Shown: positions 52,533 through 64,000 of the stretch, piece by piece | Numbering within the stretch: position 1 is the first letter of the stretch | Layout: each line of letters begins with the position of its first letter | Source: Adiantum capillus-veneris | Lineage: Eukaryota; Streptophyta; Polypodiopsida; Polypodiales; Pteridaceae | Length of the DNA: 64,000 nt | Assembly (NCBI GenBank): GCA_014529385.2 | Contig: CM043962.1 | Location: 43,655,598 to 43,719,597 of the forward strand | Direction of reading: 5' to 3' | Made by a program: the position numbers and the translations under genes | The notes under the pieces: model-generated | Told to the model about the DNA's origin: nothing | Seen by the model: only the letters and a program-made list of their open reading frames with translations | Database searches by the model: none

Positions 52533-53750
52533 TCATGCAGGTTGAGTACTTGCAATATTACTGCTTGCTGCAACTACAAGTGTTGAAGTGCTAGATTCAT
52601 GGGTAGCCGGCAAAGATGAGTTAACCACCTTGGCTTGTGAATGTTGGCTATCCTTCAACTTTGCTAGAGTTTGCAACGTAGGTGACTTTGCTTGAATGAT
52701 AGGGGTAAGAGTCGGTGGTCGCGTCGTGACACTACCATTATCCCAATCAATAGTGCATTTGGTTGCCAACATCCACGTGCGTCCCAGGTTTACGTTGCCT
52801 TCCATAGATCCCGCGGGCATGACTAGAAACCTCTGCACTATGCCTCCATTGTCATAGACAACAGGGGTATGAAGGACTCCAAGAATAGCAGTTTTCTTTT
52901 TATTAATGCCCTTGACTTGCATCGTACTCGGGGATAGGGTCGGTTTCCCTAATTGACACCAAACTCCATAGGATAACAAATTGTGTTTAGCTCCCGTATC
53001 TACTAAGACATTGTATAGTACTTTCCCATAGGGGCTATTTAGCTCAATTGGGTATCGTAGGGGTGGCTCAGATTCTAATGAGTCGTCATCTGTGTCCTCG
53101 AAAAATGATTGCGTGATTCCCAGATTAGCCTCTCGTTGGCGTCTAAGACGTTGTTGTCGTTCTCGAGCCTCAACTCTTGCTTGGATTTTTTTAAGCTCTG
53201 CTTGTTCCTTGGCAGCCTTCTTTTGATGGATGGCTTGCAACTCTTTTAGGCTTAGAGGATCATAATATCTTTTGAATTTACTCCCATTAAGGAATCCAAT
53301 GGTTTCAACTCCATCTAGAGTCTCCACACGAATGGTACCTTGCGGGGTAATTTCACACACTCGATATGGTCCCTTACCAGCGTATTTCAATTTCTTATTT
53401 TCATTACGTACCCCGTACATAAGAACTTTATCACCAACCTTGATGTCTTTATCCTTTAAATGGCTATCAAACCACTTCTTTCTCCTATCCTTCTCCACTA
53501 GAGCATTTCGCACAGCTAATTGCCTCTCTTCATCTAGCCTTTCCAGGATATATAATCGCTCCACTAAGGGGTTACCATCCCAACCTTCTTGAGAAGCTAC
53601 TCGAAGACTAGGAATGACAAAATCCCATGGCATAACTGCTTCTTGGCCATACACCATCTTAAACGGTGTGCAATTAATAGCAACTTTATACGTAGTATGA
53701 TAAGCCCATAAAGCTGATGTAAGCTTTAGGTCCCAATCAGTGCGATGAGC
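52533..53750 (-). pseudogene. pol: Integrase C-terminus followed by a second retropepsin (copy 3)
   Basis: The first third is the integrase C-terminal domain (KVLMYGVRNENKKLKY, GFLNGSKFKRYYDPLS). A basic, coiled-coil-like linker (residues about 165-195 of the open part) and an acidic patch follow. Then comes an aspartic protease fold signature: VLVDTGAKHNLLS near the N-side and NVNLGRTWMLAT with IDW near the C-side, about 90 residues apart, the size of a retropepsin. It then runs into a serine/threonine-rich stretch. A retropepsin after integrase is not the usual order of Ty3 pol. A nonsense codon at about 53751 separates this part from the integrase core. Confidence 0.78.
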
Positions 53751-56411
53751 CTAGACTGTCTTTGTCAAAATGGAGATGAGAGTTTTGTTGGTACTCTCAG
53801 CTTGGCCATTTGCTTGGGGATAATAGGGTGTAGACTTGTGGTGAGATATCATGAAGTTTGATGTGAGTTCTTTTATTACTTCATTTATAAAATGAGTGCC
53901 ATTGTCACTCACAAGTTCAAAGGGGCATCCGAAACGTGTGATAATGTTCTCAAAGAGGAACTTAGCTGTTGTTTTTGCATCCGCCTTTCGTGTTGCTTTT
54001 GCTTCAGCCCATTTGGTTACATAGTCTGTAGCCACAATGATATATCGTGATTGCGTGTTACGTGCAGCCAGACTAATCGGTCCTACAAAGTCTAAGCCCC
54101 ACTTTTCAAATGGTTGGGTTACCTTGATGGGATGTAGAGGCATCCTATCACTTCTTTGTGGCTTCTTGAAGCGTTGGCATTCATCACATCCCTTTGCAAC
54201 AAGTGATGCATCTTTAAATAGAGTGGGCCACCAATAGCCTAACTGTAAGATCTTTCGGGCAGTCAAGTTTCCTGAAAAGTGACCACCAGCTACGCCCATG
54301 TGTGCCTCTTGTAGAATATATAAATACTCATCCTCGCGGGCACAGCGTCTAAGAACATCATCTTTTCCTCTCTTATAGAGAGTTCCAGCCAGTAAGCAAT
54401 AGGGTTCGCATTCCTTGATTAATTTTCGAGCTATATCTTTTCGCAGTTCTTTGGGTGGAAAACCATTAACTAAGAAGTTAACAATCTTTTCACTCCATTC
54501 AGGCATTGTCTCAACAATGAACAAAGGAGTATCAGGCAATTCATCATCAACCCCCGTAGGAGCTTCGCCATTAGGGATACGAGATAAATGATCCGCCATG
54601 ACATGTTTTCTCCCAGGCCTCACAACAACGGTGAAGTCAAACACGGGAAGAATTAACAACCATCGTGTAATTCGACCTGTGGAACACGGCTTGTTTACCA
54701 AATATAGCAATGCTTGATGATCAACATAAAACACAAACTTGGTAGCAAGAAGGTAATAGCGAAATTTCTTTACTGCGTCAATCATAGCTAGACCTTTGCG
54801 CTCTGTAGTAGTGTAGTTCATCTCGGCATCATTTAATTGGCGACTTGCAAAGCTAATAGGGTAGTCCAATTTATGTTCTCCTGGTTGAGTTAGAACACAC
54901 CCAATAGCAAAATTTGATGCATCAATATGCACATGAAAAGGTACATTCCAATCGGGTGTTCGCAGGATTGGAGCACTTGTTAGGGCCTTCTTTAATAACT
55001 CATAAGATTGATGACATTCTTCCGTCCAGTGAAACTCGATAAGAAGCTTGTACAATGGACGCGCTATCTCGGCAAAGTTTAAAATAAATCTTCGATAATA
55101 ACCAGCATGGCCCATAAATCTTTGAACTCCTTTATAGTTCGAAGGTGGTGGAAAATCGGCAATGGCTTTAATCTTACTCTCATCTGTGGATATCCCGTTC
55201 TTGGACACTATATGCCCTAGAATGACTCCATGCTTAACCCAAAATTGGCATTTGAAAGGGTTCAATGAGATGCGATAAAATCTGCACCTTTCAAATATTT
55301 TTCGTAGATATAACAAATGCTTCTCCCAAGAAGAATAAACACAAAGGTCGTCTAGGAAAGCTTCACAAAACTCCCTTAGAAATTCTTTAAACGCAATGTT
55401 TATTAATCGTTGGAATGTAGCAGGGGCATTTGTTAAGCCAAAAGCCATAACACGAAATGCAAACACTCCAAACTCTGTGATAAAAGCAGTTTTAGCTTGG
55501 TCCTCTAATGCAACTATGATTTGATTGTAACCAGAGTACCCATCTAAAAAGCTATAAGCTTCCTTGCCCGCAACTCTTTCAAGCACATGTTCTGAATATG
55601 GCAAGGGATAATGATCTCTCCTAGTGGCTGCATTAACTTTCTTGAGGTCCACGCACACTCTTAGTTTCCCATTCTTTTTTGGCACAATGACTATTGGAGA
55701 AACCCATTCTGAGTGCTCAATAGGGTATATGAATCCACGTTGGATAAGTTTTTCAATCTCCTCTTGTACAATTTTGGCGTACTTAGGATTCATTGGATAG
55801 GGTCGTTGCTGGACGGGTTTAGCAGTGTTGATCATGGGAATTGTATGTTGCACCACAGAAGGTGGAATGCCCTTCATGTCATGATATGTCCAAGCAAAGA
55901 TATCCTTGTATTCCTTGAGGAGCTCCTTAAGTACAGCCTCTTCAGTTTCGGTAAGGTCTTGAGCAATAAAGACTGGTTTAGACTCCTCACCTAGTTCTGC
56001 TAATTCTATCGCTTTAACTACCGCTGGACCATCATAGACTCCACTGCTTCCATTGGTAGGTATTCGTTGGGCTTTGTCATACACAACCTTTCGCTCCCCT
56101 GTGGTATAAGATTTAAAATGTTCAGGAGCCGTATGTAAGTCAGCAGGCTCTTGTCCTGACGGAGACCTTTCTTTTAGTTCTGCCTCCTTTTGTTGTTGTG
56201 CTAACTCTCGGTTTTGACGTCTTCTTATAGTTCGACTCAATTTCGGCTCTGTAACCTCCAATTGAGCGAGGTCAATGGGTCGCGGGCTGCACCACATGAC
56301 ACTCTGGAGATGTTCACCCCAATTGTCTACTAGCTTTCGATGAGCATCACATGCCCCTAGATAGCTAAGCCATTCTACAGTAGATCTTTCCTTGTTTATC
56401 CTAGCTCTCAC
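53751..56411 (-). pseudogene. pol: RT, RNase H and integrase core (copy 3)
   Basis: An 886-codon open stretch. RT spans about residues 183-420 with FLDGYSGYNQI, AFGLTNAPATFQ and FLDDLCVYS (F-x-DD). RNase H spans about 430-590 with HIDASNFAIG and YVDHQALLYLV. Integrase from about 640 has the HHCC finger (H-x3-GHFSG...CDEC), WGLDFVGPI, VSDNGTHF and PYYPQANGQAEST. It closes at a single stop where copy 1 has a glutamate codon. Apart from nonsense codons the polyprotein frame here is continuous with its neighbours. Confidence 0.92.
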
Positions 56412-56423
56412 ATTTGCTCGATA

Positions 56424-57011
56424 TCATCGTCTCTTATATGACCTTTGTTTCTTGTTAAGGTTTTGATTTTGGTAAATGTTTGAACTTGAATCGCTTGTAT
56501 CTTCTTCACTCTCATATAAATTACCATAGATGGTCGTACTAGACCTTGAGTGTTCAGTTTCTATACTTGGCTCACTCAATGTTTCTTCAGGTTCTGAATC
56601 CATTTCTTCCTGAGATTCCGTTTCCGATGTGTATTGGCTTGAAGCCTTTGAGGAATCATCAGTTTCACTCTCAGGTAGGTGTGCCTCTTTCTTATCATCG
56701 GATGTTACATGCGCTACACCTAACATGTTTACTGGTGCAATGTGTGGTATCTCTCCCCCATCTGGTGTTACCCAAGTTGTTCCTCTAGCTCCCCATGTAT
56801 CTATAGTTACCGCTAGGTGTACCCAATCGACATTGTCTGACTCAACCATTCCGGGTAGGATATCCATATAAGGAGAGTTCTCCCCAATATCCGTGTCTTC
56901 GTTACACGTGTAACAATACTGTAATGGAGCTGAGTGAATTGTTGTGTCTGATCGATTATCAATGATGAATTTATTTCCTAGAGGATGCGTTCGACCACTT
57001 AAAAGATCAAC
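56424..57011 (-). pseudogene. Linker between protease 1 and RT (copy 3)
   Basis: Continues the frame after a nonsense codon at 57012. Contains a YMDILPGM...WVHLA...TWGARGTTWVTP segment shared with copy 2, then a very acidic, serine-rich stretch, and ends at a stop at 56424. Copy 2 lacks everything downstream of this linker's first half. Confidence 0.65.
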
Positions 57012-57893
57012 TCAAATGACAGAGTCTTGGAACTGTAAGTAGACGTGGTTTTTGGACCAGTCATGCACCATTTTTGCTTCCCTCATGAATGGGTGCCCTA
57101 AGATCATCTCAAATGACATAGGATGCTTGGAAAAATCCATAACAATGAAAGTCTGCCTTACCTTGTGTCCCAAGACCTTGATCCTGAGATCCTTTAGCAT
57201 TCCAATAGGCGTAACAATAGATCCATTAGCCATTTTTACCACTACGCTTGTGGCTTCAAGGTGAGGTCGCCCCATAGACTCCCAACAACTCTTTGTCACC
57301 ATGCTGACTCCCGCACCACCATCAAGGACCCCCTTTACAATTAATCCTTTAGTAGTGATTGGTAGAATAGCATTAGATTCATCACCTTCAAAGTATTGCC
57401 CCAACTTGTTAACGGGTACTTCAATTACAGATTCATGTCCCGCTAGGTCAGATGGTGGTGCTAAATGTTCCTCATCATTCATTACCGAGTCAGGTTTGTT
57501 CATATGTGCAAACTGTGGTAATCCGGCCTGTAATTCTCCATTGAGGAAGGCTCGAAGAGCTAAGACTAGCTCGGGGTCTTTATATAGTTTGGACATGATG
57601 GTGGTTCTAACTTCTGAAGACATGAAATCCATCAATTTGGAAACATTTAATGGCATCTTGTGGGACGTAGGACCCTGACAAGAGAATGGTGAAGATGGAA
57701 TCTCCACTTCCTCAAGGGGGTCGGGCATTCCCTCATTGAACATTCTCTCTAGTAGGAAAGGTATGTGTTCACTTTCAGATGTCCTACCCTCACTCTCTTC
57801 CCAAATGATAATGGGTATAACTAACGGCCTGTAGTTCTTGTGAGGTTGAACTTGTGTGGGAAACACTGTGTCCGACATCTGGATATGTTTGGG
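57012..57893 (-). pseudogene. Protease 1 region (copy 3)
   Basis: Retropepsin-like domain: VLDGGAGVSMVT active-site region, then IKVLGHKV...FIVMDF...MILGHPFMREA. The catalytic triad reads DGG in place of DTG/DSG, the same in copy 2. DGG/DNG/DLG variants are known from plant Ty3 proteases, so activity is possible. Confidence 0.78.
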
Positions 57894-60800
57894 TTAAGGT
57901 TCTAATGTTCGTTGAGTTTCTTCTACCAAACCCCTCAGTTGTTGGACTCGTTCAATTTCCACTGTTGGGTTTGGATAGGTTCCAATCTTTCTCTTGCAAT
58001 CCTCATTTTTTGCCTCTTGTGGCTTATCTTGGGGGTTCGCAACTGGGTGGTTTAACTTTGAATACTCTTTTGGTGTTCGTCGTAATTCCCTCTCGTGATC
58101 CTCCTCACTGGCTTTTTCCTTTGTAGTAATAGTTTTGGTCTCCGTGGTCTCTATCGAATCTGAGTCATCCTCAAGGTCATTCATATACACGGGATCCTCT
58201 CCTGTCCCTATATTAGTCTTTGAACTAGGTTTTGAGCTAGAAGCATTAAGGGATTTCTTTCTTCGTGTTTTCTTCTTTCTCGCTCGGCCAATGGATGCAG
58301 CATCTCTCTCTTCGAGGATGTAATTTTGCTTTTGGAGCATCGACCGTGTGAGTGCATTCACTGGTGCTATGTTTATAGTTGGTGGTGTCCCATCAACAAT
58401 CTCTATTAAGTTCAATGGTGTGATTTTCGGCGCGTTTGGATTGTTAGGACACTGTGCGATCAAATGATCTATGCCACAACGATTACAAATGAGTATTGGC
58501 ATTGCCAATGCACTCCCTTGACTTGTTTGCATTAGTGCAGCATTCTTTTGCATTCTAATGGGGCACTCAGCTACTCGATGTGGTCCACCACATTCGTAGC
58601 ACTGAAGAGGTGGTCTCCTGGCAAAACTTTTAATGTTTTGGCCTCTTGCTGCTAGCGCAGTAGCTTGATATACCGGTTTGATTTGTCCCCAATGGTCTTC
58701 CATATAGTACATGGGACACTCCTCAAGCATGTCGACTCCATAGGTGATACTAGAGTCTATGTCCTCTTCGCAATCTGCATAAGTACTAGATGACTCGCAA
58801 CCTATTTGGTTCATAGGTGTAACTCTTGGATGAGGGGGTTGCGGTCCTAGCACTGGAGGTGGCAATGGTGGTTTGGACCACATTTTGGGTTCTAGGGACC
58901 ATGTGCTGTAATGGCAACTGTTGCTCCATGGATGGGGTAGGCATCAATGCAGGAACTCGAGGTGAGTCTACCCAAGCTATAGGCGGTCTATTTTCCATGA
59001 TGCGTTTAAGCATTAGGCAATCCTTTGCTTGATGGCCATACCTACCACACGCGTTACAAGTCCCGTTAAACTTTACTCTGAAAGTAGGGCATTCACTCGT
59101 AGTATGTGGGCCCAAGCAAATTGAGCACCATTGTTGCTCCCTTCTTGGATACATATGAGTGTTTTGTGGAGCACGATTACCCCTAAGGCTTTCTTGGATG
59201 GCCTTGGTGAGATCTGCCAAAGTCATCTCAGATATCGTTTGCTCTTTCACGATTGGCTTTATCTTCATTGGCTCATGCCCTGACGCTTGTGAGCTACTAG
59301 ACTTCGGCTCGGCGGACACTCTTTCTCCTGCAATCATTAAATTATCCTCCAATTGGATTGCATTCATGGTGACTGCTCCCAAGTAGTGATACCTCTAATG
59401 ACTAGGCCATTATAGATACTTTCATGTCGTAGTCCCCTAATGAATCTATCGAGCAATTGGTTGTTGTTGAATCGCTCGTTTGGATTGCATCGAGAATTCA
59501 AATTCTTTAGGCGACTAATGAAGTCTCTCACGGATTCACCTTCTTCTCGTTGGGCTTTCTGGAGCTGAGAGGCTACACCCCAAAGTACTCCCTCTCGTAT
59601 GTATTCTTTTAAGAACAGTCTCCTAAGAGTAGAGTAGATCGTTTTCTCTTCTACTCTTAAGGTTCTATACCAATCTCCAGCCTTTCCGCTTAGGGTCAAA
59701 CTCAAAGCCTTACACTTATGTAGCTCATTGTGCTCTTCCAAGGAATCGCACACATGTTCAAAGACTTCCATATGCTTTCTAGCATCTCCGTCTCCATTGA
59801 ATTTCTGTGTGAGCTTAGCTACTTGAACTGCCTTGCTCCTAGGCTCTCTATCAGGTGCACTACGCATGTTTTCTGCAATAGAGCGACCGATAGTTTGAGC
59901 AAATGCTGCCAAATCTCCTATTTGAGCAGGTATAATGGGTGTATGTGCTCCTGGAACCACATGTGAGATGGGAGTTGGCCTTGGCCTTGGCATACGCGCG
60001 GCTCTTGGGTCCCATATTTTGTATGGTGGTGTACCAGACGGTGGTCCAAAGTTTACAGGCGTGGCCCTAGGCATAGGGGGTGCCTGATATGGCATGTTAT
60101 TATTAAATGGCATGGCTCCACTTGTATAAGAGCTTGGATAATTCCATTGTGGATTGTAAGCTCTTGGAATAATCGGAGGTGTGGGAGCTACATGAGGCTG
60201 AGGTACGACAAGTGCACATGATTGATACATACATGTAGGTATAGTTGGGGGCACTGTGCTACTAGGCATCGTCACAGTGTTAACAAATGAACTCCATGGT
60301 GTACTTCTTGTCATGCTCACCACTGGGATATGCATGGTAGCCGTAGTGTCATTAAGAGAAAGATGAGCTAGATCTGGGAAGGTAAAGCTGCCACTTGTGG
60401 GCTCAGATTGTACCGAGGCTCCTGGCGAAACAACATATGGAGGATCAATGGGGCTCACTGAGGGAGTCTCCATTTGTGATAGGGTTGGTTGGTTGGCCTT
60501 TCCCGTATCCAAGAATCTCATTAGGCCTGTTGAAGGCATGTTGATCCCTGTGTTCTGTCTTTCTAACTCGACAATCCTATGGAGGACATCACAGACTTTC
60601 TGTTGTTGCTCATCTATGCTAGTAGCACCCGATGTGGATTGTAGAACATCTAACCAACCCACATGATAGGTGTATCCTGTGTACCGATCAGTTAAAGCTT
60701 CTGCTTGTAGGTCATACTCCCAATTTTTGTTTAGGAATATCCCATCTAGGCCTGGCGTGCTGGAGGTTTTCCTTGAAGTGGAAGCATTATTGCTCCCCAT

Positions 60801-61442
60801 AGCTTGCCCCTCCGTGACTGCTACCTTGGGAGCACTCGGTTGCTCGGCTGGCATGATTGTTGTCATAGGAGCCTTTGCTTTCAGGGCTCGACTTTGTTCT
60901 AGCCCTCGTAGGTTCTCAATTTCCCTCTCCCTTGTTGCTTGCATATAGCGTTCGATCTCTTGTACTTCGGCAAGACTCCTACCATCGGGTAGTAAAACCT
61001 CAGAGGGAGATAGTCCTAAAGGATCAGGAGGTGCAGTGGATGGAACATTCACATGCACACTCTCAAGAAGCATAGAGTCTATTTTAGGCATGAATGACGA
61101 ATTTACTTCCCCACTCCCTTCATTTATTTCATTAACCGCATGTTCGGAGCGAGTAGCTCTACTAAGGGTCTCTTTTAAGCGGCTAAACACGCTGGACCCG
61201 GGCCGTGGGTCCATGGCATGCATGTCTTGACTTGAACTATCAGGGTTTGGTGTAGGATACCCCTCCATGACTTCGTAGTCAGAGGAAGAATCACTAGACG
61301 CGATATGAGGATCTTGGGTCGCGCTACCTTGAGTCCCGGCCGAAGGTCCAGAACCTAGGGTGGAGGAATAATGGGTGCCCGCGTAAATGGAGGCACTACC
61401 AATATGCTCGTGCTCTAACACTCGTCTAGAGCGTAGGTTCAT
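57894..61442 (-). pseudogene. gag: Gag region of Ty3 copy 3
   Basis: Start MNLRSRRVLEHEHIG at 61442 aligns with copy 2. Capsid domain at about 59850-59400, frameshift near 59375, two zinc knuckles (CSICLGPHTTSEC, CNACGRYGHQAKDC) at about 59120-59030, frameshift near 58880, two more (CYECGGPHRVAEC, CNRCGIDHLIAQC) at about 58600-58450, then a basic linker (KKKTRRKK) and a stop at 57894. Confidence 0.88.
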
Positions 61443-62299
61443 ATGAATTCGACACTCTAAGCGCGTTGGTGAGTGCCCGTGAAGGCCGCTCACTTAGTTT
61501 TTTTTTTTTTTTTATAATGTGTTTATAACCCAAGTTTTTCGTTATTCTTGGTTATTTTTTGCAACCCAGCCACAAAATATGGCGTCTAATAGCTCAAGAC
61601 GAGCGTTTTGGTTAAAGAAACGTGCCGTGCTTTACAGCTCCCTATTCGGCTACGTGAAGCCCTCGAAATCCTAAAAATAGTCTTTATAGTCCTCGAAATC
61701 CTAAAAATAGTTTTTAAATATAAAAAGGTGTATAAACTATATTTTAAAACTGAGGACTGAGGTCTGGGTTTGGGCTTGAGCTTGGGGAATGATCCCCAGC
61801 CCGATTCTTCTTTTTAAAATAATTTTTTTTAAAGAATAAAAAAAAAAAAAAAAGTCGCCGCGGCTGCGTCGCGCGTGCGCGCGCACACACACTTAACCTA
61901 CACCTAACTTATCTACCTACAGCTAATAGAGATACTGCCACACACACTCTAACACTGTTTACACAGTACTACAGTAGCTAACAGATCTACAAAACTAACC
62001 TTACAGAACTAACATTGAACCTTACAGAACTAACATTCCATAGCTAATACCTTAATTCTAACAGTACATTGCTAATACCTTAATTCTAACAGTACATTGC
62101 AAAAAAATTGTAACTCCTTCTTTACAGAAAATAAAAAAGACAGTACAGTGTAACAAAAATCTTCTCCACACAACCACACACCTTCCTTCTTCACAAATCC
62201 TTCTCCACACAACCACACACCTTCCTTCTTCACAAATCCTTCAATTGAAATTGCATCACAAGAAAGCGTAAAGTGCTTAACCGAGCTTAGCGTAGGGCA
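61443..62299 (-). other. Leader of Ty3 copy 3
   Basis: About 850 bp between PBS and gag without a gene. It lacks the minisatellite found in the leader of copy 2 but has a poly-T stretch (61499-61514), a 39-bp tandem duplication (62161-62238) and a 28-bp one (62043-62098). Confidence 0.7.
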
Positions 62300-62319
62300 T
62301 TTCCCCGCCAGCGGCGCCA
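62300..62319 (-). promoter_or_regulatory. Primer binding site, tRNA-Asp type, Ty3 copy 3
   Basis: Minus-strand TGGCGCCGCTGGCGGGGAAA. Differs from copy 2 by a further C-to-G change inside the pairing region. Confidence 0.78.
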
Positions 62320-62323
62320 AAAA

Positions 62324-62920
62324 TGTGCGCTCCTTGCCGCACTATCGAAGCAAAGGACTTGCTGATACACCGTGTGCGAGCCACAAATGGCTCCAAGCAC
62401 ACAACAAGCCTAAACTAGCAAGCTCAAGAGAGCAAAGGGTGTGTCACTCACCGCTCTACGCTCGCCTTCGTGGTGGATTCCTCGCCGTGATGAAGAAGAA
62501 GCTGCAGTCGTGCCGTGCTCAACCGCCTCGCCGCCGTCGTGCCTTCGTAATGCTCGATCGCACACACACTCTCCCTCTCTCTCTCTCACACACACATACA
62601 CACACACACACAAGGAGGTGAAGAAGAAGAAGATGGAGATGGAGATGGAGATGGAGCAAGAGCACTCTTCTATTGCACACATGAGAGAATGAATGAATTT
62701 TAGGTTTAGTTGGCTTTTATATGAGCTCACCCCATTCACACTTGGGCGCCCATCCTTAGCCAACTAATCCCTTGAATGTCCCAGTTAGAGTGCGCCTCTC
62801 ATCGGTGGTCACTCTTACCCTTTTCCTATTGGTCCGACAAGCCCGGTACCTGACTCTACCAAATACATATTACACATCCGTCGTAGGTGATGGGGTGTCC
62901 GTGAGCCGTGAGGGTTAACA
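62324..62920 (-). repeat. 5' LTR of Ty3 copy 3 (597 bp)
   Basis: TGTGCGCTCC...GTTAACA, uninterrupted. The CT run near 62573-62588 is about 16 bp, against about 29 bp in the other LTR of the same element. Confidence 0.93.
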
Positions 62921-62925
62921 CCCCA
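62921..62925. repeat. Target site duplication CCCCA, right
   Basis: Matches 44052-44056. Confidence 0.92.
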
Positions 62926-63701
62926 ATAGTGGAGTGAATCGGTGTGGTTAGACCCTCTGAGGTGTGTACCTGCCCCACTACTGACTTGTATAATGCCATG
63001 ACCCCCCAAATGAGCTCTGTGGGTACTCCCATCTGCTGTAATCTGCGCATCAATCTAGCTCTAGGCACTGTGTCAAATGTTTTGCGGAAATCCACAAAGC
63101 TACAATTGATCCGTCTCCCACGCGATCTACCCTCCTCAATGATGGCTCTGAGTGTCAAGATATGGTCAAGAGTAGAAAAACCCCTCCTGAACCCTGCCTG
63201 CCCGGCTGCGCGTATCCCCTCTCTCTCTGCCCATCTACTCAGCTGCTGCTCAAGAATAGATGCGTACAACCGTGCCAATGTGTGTCCAATCATGATAGTG
63301 CGATAATTCCCAGGCTCCATAGTGTCTCCCGACTTGAAGATAGGTACAATAGTAGATAGGCTCCAAGTATCAGGCAAGCCCTCACACATGGCACGATTAA
63401 ACATCACTGCTAGAAGCTCTGCTAGTAGATCTTTGGCATGCGTGAAATGCTCAGCCACTAAACCATCGTGATCGTATGCTCTCCTAGTCCTCATCCTGTC
63501 AATGGCCTTCCTCACCATCTCCGCGGTGAAAAAAGCACATGTGTGTGGGCATGGATCGGGAGGGTCGGGAAGGGGGGGCTGCTCAGGAATTGTGTACAGA
63601 GATGATGCGTACTGGCCCCAGTCCTCTGTAGAAGTGATGGCGGGGGGGGGGGGAGAGTGCTCCTGAAAGAGCCGCCATGCCTCACATGAGTCTTGACTCA
63701 A
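62926..63701 (-). pseudogene. LINE RT N-terminal part
   Basis: Contains AEMVRKAIDRMRTRRAYD, NYRTIMIGHTLARLYASIL, GQAGFRRGFSTLDHILTLRAI, CSFVDFRKTFDTVPR and closes with HSTIGV at the insertion point. In-frame text continues upstream past 63701 with a stop near 63723. Confidence 0.87.
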
Positions 63702-64000
63702 GAATAGCTGATATAGATCCTGCTATAGCCGAGCCAAAAATGCCCTCTTCTTCCACCGCACTAGGCGTCGGAAGTCAATCTGTGACTGTCTGTGAGTGAT
63801 GTCCCCCAAAAGCACCTCCCTCTGAAGTCTAGCTCTAGTGTCCTGGCATTCCTCATCATACCAACTGTTCTGGGGCATGCTCCCCGAATGGCGTCTCTAC
63901 TCAGGCTAGGTATGTGGGTATGCCTCTGCTGCCGCATCATGTAGTGTCTGTGTCAATATAGTAGTAAGCTCTTCCAGAGGTCGCCCTGGCTCCTCTGTGC
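62926..64000 (-). mobile_element. Host LINE, 5' part (right of the Ty3 insertion)
   Basis: RT fingers and the region before them continue to the window edge. It joins the part at 42281-44056 after removal of the Ty3 element and one copy of the duplication. Confidence 0.85.

Larger units (their letters stand above)
44057..62920 (-). mobile_element. Ty3 retrotransposon copy 3, full length, with nested copia
   Basis: Minus-strand element with both LTRs, PBS, PPT and target duplication cccca, inserted into the RT of a LINE. Without the nested copia element it measures about 13.7 kb. It is the only copy here with the complete set: gag, protease 1, RT, RNase H, integrase, second protease, tail, extra ORF. 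The polyprotein is broken by two frameshifts in gag and about six in-frame stops, so it is inactive but readable throughout. In the first 245 aligned bases the two LTRs differ at six positions by eye, all transitions. Confidence 0.93.

Noticed and set aside
62856-62925. Extension of the LINE frame through the LTR
   Set aside because: The frame crosses the exact LTR/target-duplication boundary by chance.

Overview
The window looks like heterochromatic, repeat-packed DNA from a land plant with a large genome. The grounds are Ty3 and copia LTR retrotransposons with plant-type primer binding sites (tRNA-Asp and tRNA-iMet), L1-type LINEs, very long GA/CT microsatellites and tandem hairpin satellites. 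The species cannot be named from sequence; a fern, lycophyte or gymnosperm is only a guess. I see no host gene that is not part of a mobile element.

Layout. 1-2470: end of a copia-like element (LTR about 251-590) and a broken Ty3 gag. 2471 to about 11790: minus-strand copy 1 of a large Ty3 family, split by a copia element (7941-11331) whose two ends are inverted. 11800-12837: GA repeats and unassigned DNA. 12838-21752: plus-strand copy 2 of the same Ty3 family, lacking RT, RNase H and integrase but carrying an intact 1726-codon gag-protease-tail ORF. 21753-26540: old LTR remnants, a MITE-like element and microsatellites. 26540-32240: two tandem arrays of hairpin-forming repeats, the first split by a small non-autonomous LTR element (27060-29698). 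32240-34650: minisatellite, microsatellites and a spaced palindrome array. 34650-41180: two L1-type LINEs, one decayed (minus) and one with an intact RT ORF and an inverted 5' piece (plus). 42280-64000: a nest of three, in which a LINE (minus) is split by Ty3 copy 3 (44057-62920, TSD cccca), itself split in its 3' LTR by a copia element (44537-49709, TSD gcgat).

The Ty3 family is the most interesting content. From copies 2 and 3 its order is LTR, tRNA-Asp PBS, gag with four zinc knuckles, retropepsin 1 (DGG), RT, RNase H, integrase, a second retropepsin (DTG), a tail with four WVPK-type motifs, an internal polypurine tract and TATA-like box, a separate 140-aa ORF, a long conserved non-coding region, PPT, LTR. 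The 140-aa ORF is open in all three copies even where pol is decayed, and lies just after an AG that could be a splice acceptor. Copy 2 could make gag, protease 1, tail and the small protein while borrowing reverse transcriptase and integrase from full copies; that division of labour is inference.
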